Below are positions 45,834 through 57,371 of a stretch of 64,000 nt of DNA, piece after piece (position 1 is the first letter of the stretch; each line of letters starts with the position of its first letter). The notes below the pieces were generated by a model. It did not search any database. It was not told the DNA's origin and saw only the letters and a list, made by a program, of their open reading frames with translations. The stretch covers positions 4,873,853 to 4,937,852 of the forward strand of contig OX421494.1 of assembly GCA_949126835.1 (NCBI GenBank), read 5' to 3'. A program made the translations under genes and the position numbers. The DNA is from Anisus vortex. Lineage: Eukaryota > Mollusca > Gastropoda > Planorbidae.

Positions 45834-46170
45834 TCGATCTAAACAACCCGGTGTTTCGGGGATGAAAGTGATCGCTACTATGGGGGGGGGGGGGGGGGCA
45901 GGTGGGAGGGGCAAGTGGGCAATCTTAGGATTCTTCGCACAAAAGAAAGTTGTTGTTTTTTTTTGTTTTTTGGGGGGAGGGGGTTGAAAAAATAGAGCGA
46001 GAGAATAGGTAGGAAGGAAGGAAGAAGAGTGATAATGGTTTTGGATTGTTCGTTTAATATGTTCTTGTAGTACTTCTACGTTTCTTTATTTCTCAGTTTG
46101 ACTTTCTCGATTATTTTGTTTTTCTTGACTCTTTTTCCCAAACCGTTTATGTTGGAAATGAAATTACAGA

Positions 46171-46625
46171 AGGAATGCTGTTACAAGCTACATTTCCCGG
46201 TGTTGCCCGGGGGGAGGGGGGATATATAGGCATGTATAAGCTACAGATAATAATTTTCATAAACTACAATGAACAGAAAGGTATAGCTCGAATAATTGTA
46301 AATAAAAATTAATATTATTTACTGAAAATAGGAATATTAACTGAAATGTAGGAATGTAATTAAAAATAAATATATTACAAAGAAATATTAATGGAATTTT
46401 TTTTTTTTTTAAAGGAGAAAAGGCAAGAGAAAACTATCAGTGCGGAATAGAACCCAGGTCGCCCGCATGGCAGTTGGATACCCTAACCACTCAGCTAGGA
46501 AGCACACATGCCAGAAGCGAGATCGCAAATGTAAAATATGAGACAATAAGGTCACGTGTCTTGAAATTAACCAACGGGGATCGGAATCCACACACACACA
46601 GTCTACTTTACATATATAGATAGAT
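46171..46625. mobile_element. Dispersed repeat with tRNA-like segment, copy 1
   Basis: It begins ACAAGCTACATTTCCCGGTG and shares ATAAACTACAATGAA, TACTGAAAA, GGAATCCACACACACA and a final TAGATAGAT stretch with 60988-61475. On the minus strand 46445-46505 contains TAGCTGAGTGG and GGTTCTATTCC, an A-box and B-box-like pair, so a SINE is included. Confidence 0.6.
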
Positions 46626-47892
46626 TAGTTCTAAATTTACGTAGTGCTGTTGCATCGTGGGGCGGGGAAATTGGGACGCAGTTTTGCTTAGATACAATTT
46701 CATCACAGTAGAGATGACCGCGTTGCAACGCCTTTGGCTGAAGTGGCTCTAGTAGGTTTCATCTGTTTCATCTTGCCACGGGAGACATTCGGATTGTCTG
46801 GCCAACACAATGCTCCAACGCTTTTTTTCACTTTCTTCAAAAGGCAGTTGGACTTGGTAGACTGCCAGCCCCGGTGATTTGAAAACGGGGACTTCTGGGA
46901 ACGATTTAACCGATTTTGGATGAGCCTTTATAAAAATGGAGTGGAGAGGGGAGACAATTCTAGAGTATTCACCTTAAGCCCCCCCCCCCCGGCCCCCCCC
47001 CCCCCTAATTGCCATCCACCACAATAAAAAAACTAAGGTGCTATTTTCATCCTTTCTTATATATCCTAAAGTCTTGTAACAGTTTTTTTTTTAATGGCTT
47101 TTTTCCTTTAGGATCTTTTAAAAACTAATTATGTTATAGTGTGACGCTTCGGAGAGAGGTAGATGGAATTCCCCTTAAAGACTCGCCAAGGGAGGCCACC
47201 AGCTTAAAAAAAAACAAAACAATTCAGCATCGACAGCATACAACTTATTTTACTTGTTCCTTGTTCACTCTGAAATATTCCACTGATTCCATTTTCTCAA
47301 GGTACGATAAGTCATGAAATCACGACCATGCCCCTTGATTACTTCCCCTTTCATTCTCTTCTCTGAATGTGCCACTTTGTTCACACACAAACAATCAAAA
47401 ACAACTACAACCGCACGTATTTAAGACCTGTTTCGTCCTGTAGGTTATTTCTGTAAGTGCAGCAAAGTTTGACGCTTGTTAATGTATTATTTTTTGCTGT
47501 TGTTTTGACTCAAGGGCATAAAACACAATGTCCAGCCGGCTCTATGTGCCAGATATCCATCAAAGATAATTCAAAGACACAATCCGGGCCCTAGTGGGAT
47601 TACGTATTTGTGATTTTTGTGTGTGTGTTGTTTTTAAACCAGTATTTGAATCCTAAATGTTGATGATGAAAATAAAGATCTGATTCTGGACCATTGAACT
47701 ACAAACGTTGGTAGACATTTTGTTAACATTCACATGTTGAAATTGTCTATAAAACATCGAAAAGGTGTACAGTGAGTTGACACATGTTCACCAGTTGCCA
47801 ACCCTAGTATCACTACCATTACATTTGAAGTGAACCAGTTGATACCATAGATTGCAGCGTGATACAGGATGTCATAATTAGCACAACAGCGG
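46626..47892. other. Intronic DNA, no feature seen
   Basis: Mixed-composition intron with poly-C runs at 46980-47005. Words such as GGCCAACACAATGC (about 46800) hint at a very old SINE fragment, but too little remains to call. Confidence 0.4.
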
Positions 47893-48006
47893 CCCTAGCG
47901 GGCACACCACGTCGTATCGACGGGGGGGGGGATATTGACACCACGTGTTTTATTCCCACGTGGAAATCACGCTTTTCCCCGTCGATACGACGTGGGGTGC
48001 CCGCTG
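47893..48006. mobile_element. Foldback MITE, AGCGGGCAC family, copy 2
   Basis: AGCGGGCACACCACGTCG and TATCGACGGGG at the left end are mirrored by CCCCGTCGATA and CGACGTGGGGTGCCCGCT at the right, about 29 paired bases with one mismatch. A second small palindrome (CCACGTG...CCCACGTGG) lies inside. The whole 114-bp element would form a hairpin in RNA. Confidence 0.88.
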
Positions 48007-48799
48007 GAGAAAGACGACATATAAAGAGTGTTGTCTTAGTCATGTAAAAAAAAAAGCGAAATGTATGTTTCTCATTTTTCGATTACTCTATAATTCTCTG
48101 AGAGAGGGCCAAAAGCATTTTCCCGGGACACATGTTTTCTTGTATTGTTTATTTTATCGGGATTGGTGTGGTGGGGGGGGGGGATACCTGAGGTGTCTAA
48201 ACCTTTTGGCCAAACCCTTTCTAATTCTAAAACATATTATCACAGGATTCTTTTTTCCTTTCTATCTGTGTGTATGTGTGTGTTTTTTTGTGTGTGTATA
48301 CGCAAGCTATTAAAAAAAAACAGATCCAGAATGACGTTTGCAGTAAATTCCAGAACTAGTTTGAAGAGATCAAAGATGGAACTTTCAGCTGCTCCAATAA
48401 AAAGTATAGTTCCCTGATTTTACCCTTTCAAATTTAAAGCTTTACGATTCAAACTGCTTGGTGAATTCTACGTTTTCAATTTAAAATAACTAGCAACTTT
48501 CACCGTTGTAGATATTGATTTTTCGTATTATTCAACAACTTAACCAAATTATTTAAAATTATTATTTAGTTGAATTAAGACATTTGTTTAAATATTGTAA
48601 ATTGTTAGTTTTATTTTAAATTGCGAATCTCCAGTGACTTATTTAAATATGTCATTGAAAAAATAAAATTGTAACAACTTCCGCCCAGTCTAAGGAGAAG
48701 CAGACGATTAGCTTTGTCGAGCTAGCCAGGTAGATAATTTTTCCTGTGTGTACAAAATATTATAATATCATCAATAGTAATTGCAGTTATCATCACAAG

Positions 48800-48987
48800 A
48801 TGCATACGGGCATGGAATGGGTTGCCTGAACGAACCAGGAAAACCAGTAACTTAACATCATTTAAAATTAAATTAATATTAAATTAAAATTAGATTAATA
48901 AAGATGCAAGGCTAGACTCGGACCACGGATGAGCGTAGGCCGCAATAATCTTCTCTATAGAAGGAGCGTCTGTAATGTATAAGAAAA
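48800..48987 (+). mobile_element. LINE 3' end fragment
   Basis: GGGCATGGAATGGGTTGCCTGAACGAACC corresponds to the end of a reverse transcriptase frame (WNGLPERTR, written in part), followed by the shared tail GAGCGTAGGCCGC...GGAGCGTCTGTAATGTATAA. A poly-purine insert (TAAATTAAAATTAG) separates the two. Confidence 0.75.
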
Positions 48988-49035
48988 GATTTATTTATTA
49001 TATGTTTCTACTTGTGTATTAAACCAGAACTAAGT

Positions 49036-49079
49036 GAACCCAGGAAAAAATTCTAGCCTTCACCAGGATTCGTACCAGA
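49036..49079 (-). mobile_element. SINE head fragment
   Basis: GAACCCAGGAAAAAATTCTAGCC and CACCAGGATTCGTACC match the complement of the SINE region around its B box. Only about 45 bp are left. Confidence 0.45.
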
Positions 49080-49480
49080 AAATTCTACTATTGATACATT
49101 TAACCTGTTTCTCTCTGGGAGTCCGTGACCTTTTGACCCATACCTACACGACCAAGAGCAGACAATCCTTAATATAGAATGGGTGTTTGTTTTCGTTATG
49201 TGTCGCTCCGGCGCACTTTTTCTGGAAATAGATGTAACCACGTGTCTGTCATATGTTCATATCTGTGTTGATCTACACTGGCAGTTACCCTCCACCCCCC
49301 CCCCACACCCCCTGGGTTCCAAACAGTTACGCATGTTTACGATCAGCTACCTGACAAACTATTTTGACCCTTCGCATATAGTTGTATTCACTTTCTCCCT
49401 GGAGGTGAAATCTTGTAGACTGATTCTTGAACGTGCGTAAAAAAAAACACTAAATCTTCCATCTTTTACATAGAGTTAAT

Positions 49481-49580
49481 CCCATTGTTCAGGATCGTCC
49501 ATTGGTCATTGTGAAACAGCGGTTCTCAATCCCATTGACCAGGATCGTCCATTGGTCATTGTAACACACCGGTTCTCAAT
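49481..49580. repeat. Two-copy 50-bp direct repeat
   Basis: Two adjacent 50-bp units containing AGGATCGTCCATTGGTCATT and GGTTCTCAAT, with a few substitutions. It resembles an end of a hAT element (CAGCGGTTCTCAAT) that was duplicated. Confidence 0.85.
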
Positions 49581-49879
49581 CACAGACTTAAATAATAATA
49601 AAAAATATAGCCAGCAAAAAAACAATAACAAAAACAAAAAAGGCAACGACAAAGAAATGGGGGGATTTGCTATGAAATGGGAGGGGGGGGGGGAAGGGGC
49701 TGCATAGGGATCGTCTGCTCAATCAAAAGCTGTACACGTCAAATTTGAGCTAAAATGCCATCCACGGCTTATTTTGTTTTAATATCCATAAGAGTAAAAT
49801 TGTTTTATGCAAGCGACCTATTGTGGTTCCATTAACATAACTAGAGTTTAAAACTTGATTTTTCACAGTATCCTCAATT

Positions 49880-49987
49880 GGCCTTATTGCTGCCGAGAGT
49901 TAACACCCTTGCCCATTTTACAATTACGGAATATAAGATTGACTTGTATAAGGGGCAAGGGTGTTAACTCTCAGCAGCAACAAGGCC
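49880..49987. mobile_element. Foldback MITE
   Basis: GGCCTTATTGCTGCCGAGAG plus TTAACACCCTTGCCC at the left is mirrored by GGGCAAGGGTGTTAA plus CTCTCAGCAGCAACAAGGCC at the right, about 35 paired bases with two mismatches around a 38-bp loop. Confidence 0.85.
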
Positions 49988-50166
49988 CATTGGCTGAATG
50001 TTTAGGCTTTTTTTTAAATTCCTTGTTTTCATTTTTTTTTTCAAAACTATCTGCCACTTTGTTTTTAAAAAGGAAAGCGTCAAACATCTATTTTGGGTGG
50101 GCGTCGACTTAAAAAAAAAATTGATCCCGAGTTATTTCTAAATTGGAAATAAAATGTGAATATATA

Positions 50167-50632
50167 TACATATATACACTGCTTGTTTCACTTTGAGACT
50201 TTATATCTATACATATATACACTGCTTGGTTCACTTTGAGACTTTATATCTATACATATATACACTGCTTGGTTCACTTTGAGACTTTATATCTATACAT
50301 ATATACACTGCTTGGTTCACTTTGAGACTTTATATCTATACATATATACACTGCTTGTTTCACTTTGAGACTTTATATCTATACATATATACACTGCTTG
50401 GTTCACTTTAGAGACTTTATATCTATACATATATACACTGCTTGGTTCACTTTGAGACTTTATATCTATACATATATACACTGCTTGGTTCACTTTAGAG
50501 ACTTTATATCTATACATATATACACTGCTTGGTTCACTTTGAGACTTTATATCTATACATATATACACTGCTTGGTTCACTTTGAGACTTTATATCTATA
50601 CATATATACACTGCTTGGTTCACTTTGAGACT
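50167..50632. repeat. 43-bp minisatellite, about 11 copies
   Basis: Units contain ATATCTATACATATATACAC followed by TGCTTGGTTCACTTTGAGACTTT (given in part). Two units carry an extra AG (TTTAGAGAC), and two have TGCTTGTTTC. Both strands show repeat-encoded frames of no significance. Confidence 0.95.
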
Positions 50633-50639
50633 TGAAGAT

Positions 50640-51421
50640 GTCATGTTTTGAAATTACGTCAGAAAGGTTGTCAAATAACTCTGAGCTGGTAGGTAAATGT
50701 TGAGCTGTGAGTCATCTTACCCCGGTCAAAACAGGTTTTAAAAATACGTTTTTAAAACACATAACAAGAACATGTTAAACATTTTTCTGCGTTTAAAATA
50801 CTGTAACATAGATTGTGTTGGAGAGTTGCAGTCTAGAGTATTGACTTCGGAACCTTTCAGGCCAATGATCATTTCTTTGGTTTAACCACACCAGTAGGGT
50901 AACCTTATTTAATTAAAAAGTTCATTGACCTTAACGGTCGTTTGGGTGAGATATTGGACACTGCCTGCCCATTAAAATCCTTTCAGTAGCCTTGGTAGGC
51001 CTGGCGGCGCCCATCTCCTCTTCAAGCCAGCGGTGGATTTTTTTGTAATATCTGAATGTCTGCACCGCGAACCCATGATGCCGAGCTTGTGAGACGAGCT
51101 GACTGTCGACTTTGCTATCCATAGGCCTACCCTTGGTACCATTTTATTTTTTTATAAAGACTAGACTAAGCGGGAAGCGGTGTACTGGCCAAGTCTGAAC
51201 ATTAAAATATGAGATGAGCCCATGGCAATAACCTCGTGTATAAATATATATTTGATAACCGGGGGCAGGGTGGGGGGAGGGAGAGTAATTTGGTTTAGGC
51301 AATCAGTTGACGGAGTATTAATTCTGTTCCTTGTTTGAATTTCTCACTGAAAAATTTGGCAACTTATTATTACTTCATCAAGAAAGAGTTTTATAAGGAA
51401 ACAATAAATCTTTGCACTTAC
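50640..51421. other. Intronic DNA near the second coding exon
   Basis: A 63-codon minus-strand frame at 50931-51122 (starts MDSKVDSQLVSQ, contains FRYYKKIHRWLEEEM) has a protein-like composition but no family I recognise. It may be a transposon relic. Otherwise no feature is seen. Confidence 0.4.
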
Positions 51422-51458
51422 CATTATACTGTTTTTCTGTTATTTTAAATTCTGAACC
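51422..51458 (-). CDS. EF-hand gene, first coding exon found
   Basis: This 37-nt exon encodes GSEFKITEKQYN and the first base of an aspartate codon completed in the next exon. The acceptor is TATTTTCAG and the donor reads AATG|GTAAGT, a consensus site. Calmodulin genes have a 31-nt exon here, so this protein is two residues longer at its N-terminus. The start codon must lie upstream (higher coordinates) in an exon I cannot identify. Confidence 0.85.
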
Positions 51459-51934
51459 CTGAAAATAGAAATATTTTAGAGTTACACAATAAACAAGATA
51501 TTTTAGTGTTCAATATGCCATTAGAAACCAAATGTTCAATTTCAACCATAAAAAATGGTGTGCAGCCCACAGTGCAGCAATGTTTAAATATGAAATAATT
51601 ATTTCTTACAAAGACAGTGCAAACATAAAAACAATGCGAATCATAGTACTGGTCACTCTAAAAATACGTTTATAATATGTATAAATATCATGTATGCTAA
51701 TGGCATTACATTGACTAATCTATTCCATAGCATTTATAGTCAATGACCTAATAACACACTCATAAATCGCTTTATTCGTAGGCGATGCTACAGTCAAAAG
51801 GTTTTTATGGGGTTCTAGTAATACTCTGAGGCATAACTCTGGCATCGGGTCCACAGCGAGAAAATCAAATTCGCCAACAGTAGGCTACGAAGCAAAACTT
51901 TCATTTAATAGTCTAAGAAAGACATTCTGCTCAT

Positions 51935-52048
51935 TCTGGGCATTGTGCTGACCGCTGGCCACACTATCCCCTAGTATGCCGTGGCCACAGAAAATGGTTA
52001 ACGCTGCTTCACCGGCCCCATGTATCAATCTGGTATACTTACTTTACT
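51935..52048 (+). mobile_element. SINE 3' part
   Basis: It carries GGCCACAGAAAATGGTTAAC and GCTGCTTCACCGGCCCC and ends in ACTTACTTTACTG, matching the tail of the SINE family. The tRNA-like head is missing. Confidence 0.7.
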
Positions 52049-52454
52049 GCTAATTACTTAAGAAAACAGGATTAGAAATAATATTTTCAAATCTACTTTG
52101 CGATTTATGCAACTTTTGAAATTCACGAACACTACACGTACAGCAAGTTCTGCAGCTGATGTTAAAGACTGAGCCTGGCAGTCATAACACAGTGGAGAGT
52201 GATTGTAGATTTGCATGTTATAGAACTCCATATGTCAGAACTAGCAGGTGGCCACAACTTGTGTCAGGTTTAGGATCTATTCCTCCTCAAGGACTCCCAC
52301 GAGATCAAAACAAAACTATTACAAGGCCTATCTATTCATTCTTTCAATTGTTGGTAATAGTGTAATAATACTTTTATTTATACAGCACTGTTAACAAACA
52401 TAATGTACGCATAAGTAATAGAACTAAAATGAGCCAAACATACATAATGATTCA

Positions 52455-52690
52455 TGGTGGCCGAGCGGCAGCGCGTTCTACTGACGTTCTGAACGCTCTG
52501 GGTTCGAATCCTGGTAAAGTTTAGGATATGTTCCCGGGAAACTGGAGAGTACCTGACTGTTGTTAAGGTAATGTAAAGGCGGCTGGACATTGTAATGACC
52601 AGACAATCCCCAAGTATGCCGTGGCCACAGAAACGAGTGAACGCTGCTTCACCGGCCCTGTGATCAATTTGGTCCGACGGGATATTTACT
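52455..52690 (+). mobile_element. tRNA-derived SINE, full copy
   Basis: The head carries TGGCCGAGCGG (A box, about 52458) and GGTTCGAATCC (B box, 52501-52511). The body and tail match the 2735 copy up to GACGGGATATTTAC. This is one of the best preserved members here. Confidence 0.85.
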
Positions 52691-53329
52691 ATTTTTTATA
52701 CATAGAAAGATCGGAACTAACATTTGTTTGTCCTGGAAATATTTTTTTATTTACATATCACATAATAAAGTAAACCGTTAATTGAACAACACAGAAAGCA
52801 TAAAATAAAAGCATAAAACATCAAAATAAAATAGTTTTAAAAACCAATATAAAAATGATCAGTAGGGAAAAGACTATGGACCTTGAATGATCCATGCACC
52901 AAAAAATAAATTAGTTAATTAAGTCTTTTTTTTGTGTTGTAAATTACTCTAAAATTTCTGTAAACTAATAATTTTGCGTCGTTTTCTAGCTGTAAAGTAC
53001 AACTCAGTGTCTGCATTCACTGATACAACATGCGTTCTAAATACCAAGCCAGCTTTATGGAATAATAAATGGCGAACGTCATTGACCTTGCTTTCTCACC
53101 CTAGGGAATAAACCCCCTCGGTCTGGGAGTCGATAGAAATCTAGACACGAGATCATGGCATTACAGTTTATCTCGTACCTGGTCCCTCCCCCTAAACAGG
53201 TGAAAGGTTAAGTGTGCTTTTTTGTAGTATGTCAGACATGTTATTCCTAATGCCAGAAATCTAACTGATCTTCGCTAGGTAGGTGGTTCTAAACAGACTC
53301 AGTATCATTGCTTTCTTTTCATTGCATTA
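52691..53329. other. Gene-free interval
   Basis: AT-rich DNA then a mixed stretch (53040-53200). No coding or repeat-family signal is recognised. Confidence 0.45.
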
Positions 53330-53745
53330 TGTTAAGAGTGTAAGCTGTGAGGGTGAACGAATAGAGATAGAGAGTAGATAGTTATGTAGGCAGATATGTA
53401 GATTGATATAATAGAATAGATAGTTCAATAGATGAGGATGGTTAACTAAATAGATAGACATATTATTATAAATATATAGATTATTTAAATAAATAATAGA
53501 TAAATGGATCAATAAAATGGATAGATCAAATAGATAAGAGATGAATAGATAGATATATTCATAGATCAAAAGATTGATAGATTGATCAATAAATAGATCG
53601 CTAGATAGATCAGATAGATCGATGATAGATAGATATGTTGTAGTATGAACGGGTAGATGAGAGAATAGACAAATATATGGTTGGATGAAAAGATTAAATA
53701 GATTGATAGTTAGTTAGGTAGATAGATCAGATACATAGATCAATT
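53330..53745. repeat. Degenerate GATA/TAGAT tract
   Basis: Irregular TAGATAGA, GATCAATA and GATTGATA units. Minus-strand frames are artefacts of the period. Confidence 0.8.
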
Positions 53746-53795
53746 AAATTAAGTCCTCTAAAGTATTTTATTTCTGTACTAGTGCAGTACTAAAT

Positions 53796-54917
53796 TTTAT
53801 ATAAGCTGATATATTTACCAGTTAAAAACAACAACATGAAGCGCGACTGACCATAGTTAAATAGTAAACCTGAAGAGATGCCTTTATATAAGCTGATATA
53901 TTTACCAGTTAAAAACACAACATGAAGCGCGACTGACCATTGTTAAATAGTAAACCTGAAAAGATACCTTTATATAAGCTGATATATTTACCAGTTAAAA
54001 ACAACAACATGAAGCGCGACTGACCATTGTTAAATAGTAAACCTGAAGAGATGCCTTTATATAAGCTGATATATTTACCAGTTAAAAACACAACATGAAG
54101 CGCGACTGACCATTGTTAAATAGTAAACCTGAAGAGATGCCTTTATATAAGCTGATATATTTACCAGTTAAAAACACAACATGAAGCGCGACTGACCATT
54201 GTTAAATAGTAAACCTGAAGAGATGCCTTTATATAAGCTGATATATTTACCAGTTAAAAACACAACATGAAGCGCGACTGACCATTGTTAAATAGTAAAC
54301 CTGAAGAGATGCCTTTATATAAGCTGATATATTTACCAGTTAAAAACACAACATGAAGCGCGACTGACCATTGTTAAATAGTAAACCTGAAGAGATGCCT
54401 TTATATAAGCTGATATATTTACCAGTTAAAAACACAACATGAAGCGCGACTGACCATTGTTAAATAGTAAACCTGAAGAGATGCCTTTATATTAGCTGAT
54501 ATATTTACCAGTTAAAAACACAACATGAAGCGCGACTGACCATTGTTAAATAGTAAACCTGAAGAGATGCCTTTATATAAGCTGATATATTTACCAGTTA
54601 AAAAAAAACAACATGAAGCGCGACTGACCATTGTTAAATAGTAAACCTGAAGAGATGCCTTTATATAAGCTGATATATTTACCAGTTAAAAACACAACAT
54701 GAAGCGCGACTGACCATTGTTAAATAGTAAACCTGAAGAGATGCCTTTATATAAGCTGATATATTTACCAGTTAAAAACACAACATCAAGCGCGACTGAC
54801 CATTGTTAAATAGTAAACCTGAAGACATGCCTTATATAAGCTGATATATTTACCAGTTAAAAACACAACATGAAGCGCGACTGACCATTGTTAAATAGTA
54901 AACCTGAAGACATGCCT
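53796..54917. repeat. 86-bp minisatellite, about 13 copies
   Basis: Units contain TTTATATAAGCTGATATATT, TACCAGTTAAAAACACAACA, TGAAGCGCGACTGACCATTG and TTAAATAGTAAACCTGAAG. Some copies carry ACAACAACATG and one has extra adenines. Copies are otherwise close to identical. Confidence 0.96.
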
Positions 54918-55867
54918 TGCCAAATGGAGTTTATTGTTGTATTCTTTATTATGATAATTAAATAAAGAAGTATTAGGGATGTCACTATATTGAAGTATTA
55001 TGACTCATGTTCAAAAAAAGTAATTATTTATTCGTGAAATATTGTGTCGAATATTTATTAAACCTTTTAGCAGTTTAAAAAAGAAGTCTGCTGAATTGGT
55101 TCATTTTTTAAAATAAATAAACCAATTAGTTAAAAGCATGAAAAAAAAATTGTAAATTAAATTGTTGTATTTCCGGCCCATTAACATCGAAGGTTATATA
55201 AGGCCTTTTTGTTAACGTTGTTGTCACTCAAAGTGTGATACGGGCCTTCGGGTTTGACCGATCATTCGTTGTGCAGTCTGTTGTTTTTAGTATAATGTAC
55301 GATGTCTGCTTTATATTGTTGATGTTTCTATATTTCTACAAAAAAAAAAAAAGAATTATTTGTGAATGGACAAACTGGATCCACTGGTCAACTAGTATCA
55401 CATAATGTTTAATTTGCTAAATGAGAATCACGTATAATATATTCTGGTTCGCATTTGAAGGCACCTTAGCTCAAATATTTCCGCAATTAACACCATTATT
55501 TTATTTGATATTCTTTAAAATTCTTACTAGAAAGATTTAAAAGCCGGAAAACCCCAAATTAACCCAGATTAAAATAGTTTTTCTTAAAACCAACATTCAC
55601 CCACGTCTGCAGAGATTTCAGAAGAAATTATCTCCCCCTTCACAGCTGTGCTGAGGTCACGTGATTGTTTGGCGATGCACACTGCAGCTGCACTGTATTC
55701 CTTCAGGGGGTGAGTAACTATCTCAGCAGACGTTGATGTTTTTGTTTTCTTTTTTTTCAAGATTATGTGCCAGAAAAAAATCCGTGATTTTGAGAAAACA
55801 CAGTCAGGCTGAGACAGAATATAGTAGAGACAGTGATATAATCATGTTCCTGCTTTGCTAGTTTGTC
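54918..55867. other. Gene-free interval
   Basis: AT-rich DNA with a short mixed segment at 55600-55700. I see no gene or known element. Confidence 0.45.
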
Positions 55868-56010
55868 AATGCAAACCCATTCCATGCCCGGATGCCACTC
55901 GGGAAAAAAGATTACTTACTGTAGCCTCTCTCAAAAGGGATAATGAAAGTGTTTTTTTGTATTTATGTTTATCTGAGCATTGCAACAGGCTGTTATTGGG
56001 TTGCAATTCT
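55868..56010 (-). mobile_element. LINE 3' end fragment, minus copy
   Basis: The minus-strand translation (HKYKKTLSLSLLREATV followed by SNLFSRVASGHGMG) parallels the coding end of the LINE at 62.06-62.16 kb. The shared 3' tail is absent here. It is a decayed piece in the opposite orientation. Confidence 0.55.
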
Positions 56011-56261
56011 AAATAAGGTATGTTACTAAGTAATTGATAATCCCTCTGCAAACACACACAATATCACAAACACAAATAAACACACGACAAGACAACCCAG
56101 AAAAAAAACTTACAAATATTTAAAATACACAATACAAAACCAATTAATCAAGCTAAAATAAAAGTTTTGTAATTCGCTATGGTTGATTTCAATGGACAAT
56201 TTTAGATTAAAATCGAAAGTTGTATACAGCGGAAAACTTTAGGTACGTTTAAGAGTCATTT

Positions 56262-56440
56262 AAAGTATCCCGTCGGACCAAATTAATCCATAGGGCCGGT
56301 GAAGCAGCGCTCCCCAGTTTCCGTGGCCACGGCATACTAGGTGATTGTGTGGCCAGCACAATGCACAGCCGCCTTTACTGAACCCCAACAAAGGTCAGGT
56401 ACCCTATCAGAGCTTGGTAGACTCAGGGACACCCTCCAGG
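56262..56440 (-). mobile_element. SINE lacking its tRNA-like head
   Basis: It matches the family from CCCGTCGGACC to ACACCCTCCAGG, then changes abruptly into unrelated sequence (GTCATATAGG). A few dozen bases further, CCGTCCATCTATTTATAGTC resembles CGGTCCATCTTTTTATAGTC at 37.45 kb. Confidence 0.75.
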
Positions 56441-57172
56441 GTCATATAGGACAGTGTTATTGGCTGCGCACGGAAAAACAACAATACTTAAGATTTAAAA
56501 ATAGAACAAGCCGTCCATCTATTTATAGTCTTTGGTCAAACAGCTAACATAAAACGGAAAATCATTTCAAACTTCAACTCATCAATCACGTAATGAACAT
56601 AGATAATCTCAAAATACAATTAAACCAAATTTGCACTGACAACAATAATAGTGCCAAACAGAATTTTCTATACTATACAAACAGTCACAAACAACTTACA
56701 AAAAAAAAAAAAGAAGATGTTCCTCAAACATATCAACAAATCAATCATGAGAAAATTGTTGAAGAACATTAGAAAGATAGGCCTACAAATAAAAGGTTGA
56801 CCCATTAGCAGCACATGCGAGTAAATACAACTTGTATACCAATGAATAGAATTTTCTGGTGGAAAGTTATGAAAATAGACATTAAAAAAAAAAATTTAAA
56901 AATTATGAATATAAAATTATATCATTATTAGATTTATCAAGTTCTTTTCATTATACAGAATTTGAGTTCAATAGAAAAATTAATTTCCAAAATTGATGAC
57001 GGTGATTGGTTGTTGTTTTTTACGCTTGCGTATCGGATTTAGCAGTTCAGTTGGTATTCTAAGGCCAATTGACGAGTCTTAAATAGGCAGTTTGGATTCA
57101 AATGTATTTCCGCTATATTTCCGTAGACAATCGTATAATTATCTTTTCGGCATGTTTCAAGTGCATACTATA
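56441..57172. other. Gene-free interval
   Basis: AT-rich DNA with no recognised element other than the short repeat word noted with the preceding SINE. Confidence 0.45.
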
Positions 57173-57180
57173 ATCTAAAT

Positions 57181-57371
57181 CAGCGGTTCCCAAACTTTTT
57201 GTGCCGTGACTGCTATTTTTATATTTCTACTTCATGAAGCACCAACAATGTTTTTGCCTCTTTTAGCAAAATAAATGAAATATAAAAGAATGTCAATTTC
57301 CGCACAATGTTGTCTTCTTTAATTAAGCTATCCCGGTACCGGGCCCCGACCCGGCATTTTAGGAAACGCTG
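57181..57371. mobile_element. hAT-type MITE
   Basis: This 191-bp element starts CAGCGGTTCCCAAAC and ends TTTAGGAAACGCTG. The flanks are ATCTAAAT and ATCTAAGA, an 8-bp duplication with two differences. Non-coding. Confidence 0.8.

Larger units (their letters stand above)
45590..45850. promoter_or_regulatory. CpG-rich intronic patch, candidate regulatory DNA
   Basis: In AT-rich surroundings this roughly 260-bp patch is rich in CG dinucleotides (GCGCGTGCGTGCG, GGCGCGAGAGCG). It holds a CTCF-like motif and a full CRE. It could be an enhancer, an alternative promoter or only a GC-rich repeat. Function is not shown. Confidence 0.4.
35255..51458 (-). other. Troponin-C/calmodulin-like EF-hand gene model
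   Basis: Five coding exons on the minus strand join in frame with GT-AG junctions: 51422-51458, 44170-44313, 42942-43083, 37929-38029 and 35255-35283 (37, 144, 142, 101 and 29 nt). They give 150 residues and a stop. The first exon, probably little more than ATG, was not found. Four EF-hand positions are present. Loop I (DKKGDGTVSTKD) has lysine at position 3, loop II (DEEGCGFIRWDQ) ends in Q, and loop III (DKSNKGVIAVED) has lysine at position 5. Only loop IV (DTDGSGTVDYEE) is fully canonical. Molluscan troponin C is known to bind Ca2+ mainly at site IV, so a thin-filament muscle role is my preferred reading. A divergent calmodulin-like protein is the alternative. Introns are 7.1, 1.1, 4.9 and 2.6 kb. 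Confidence 0.88.
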
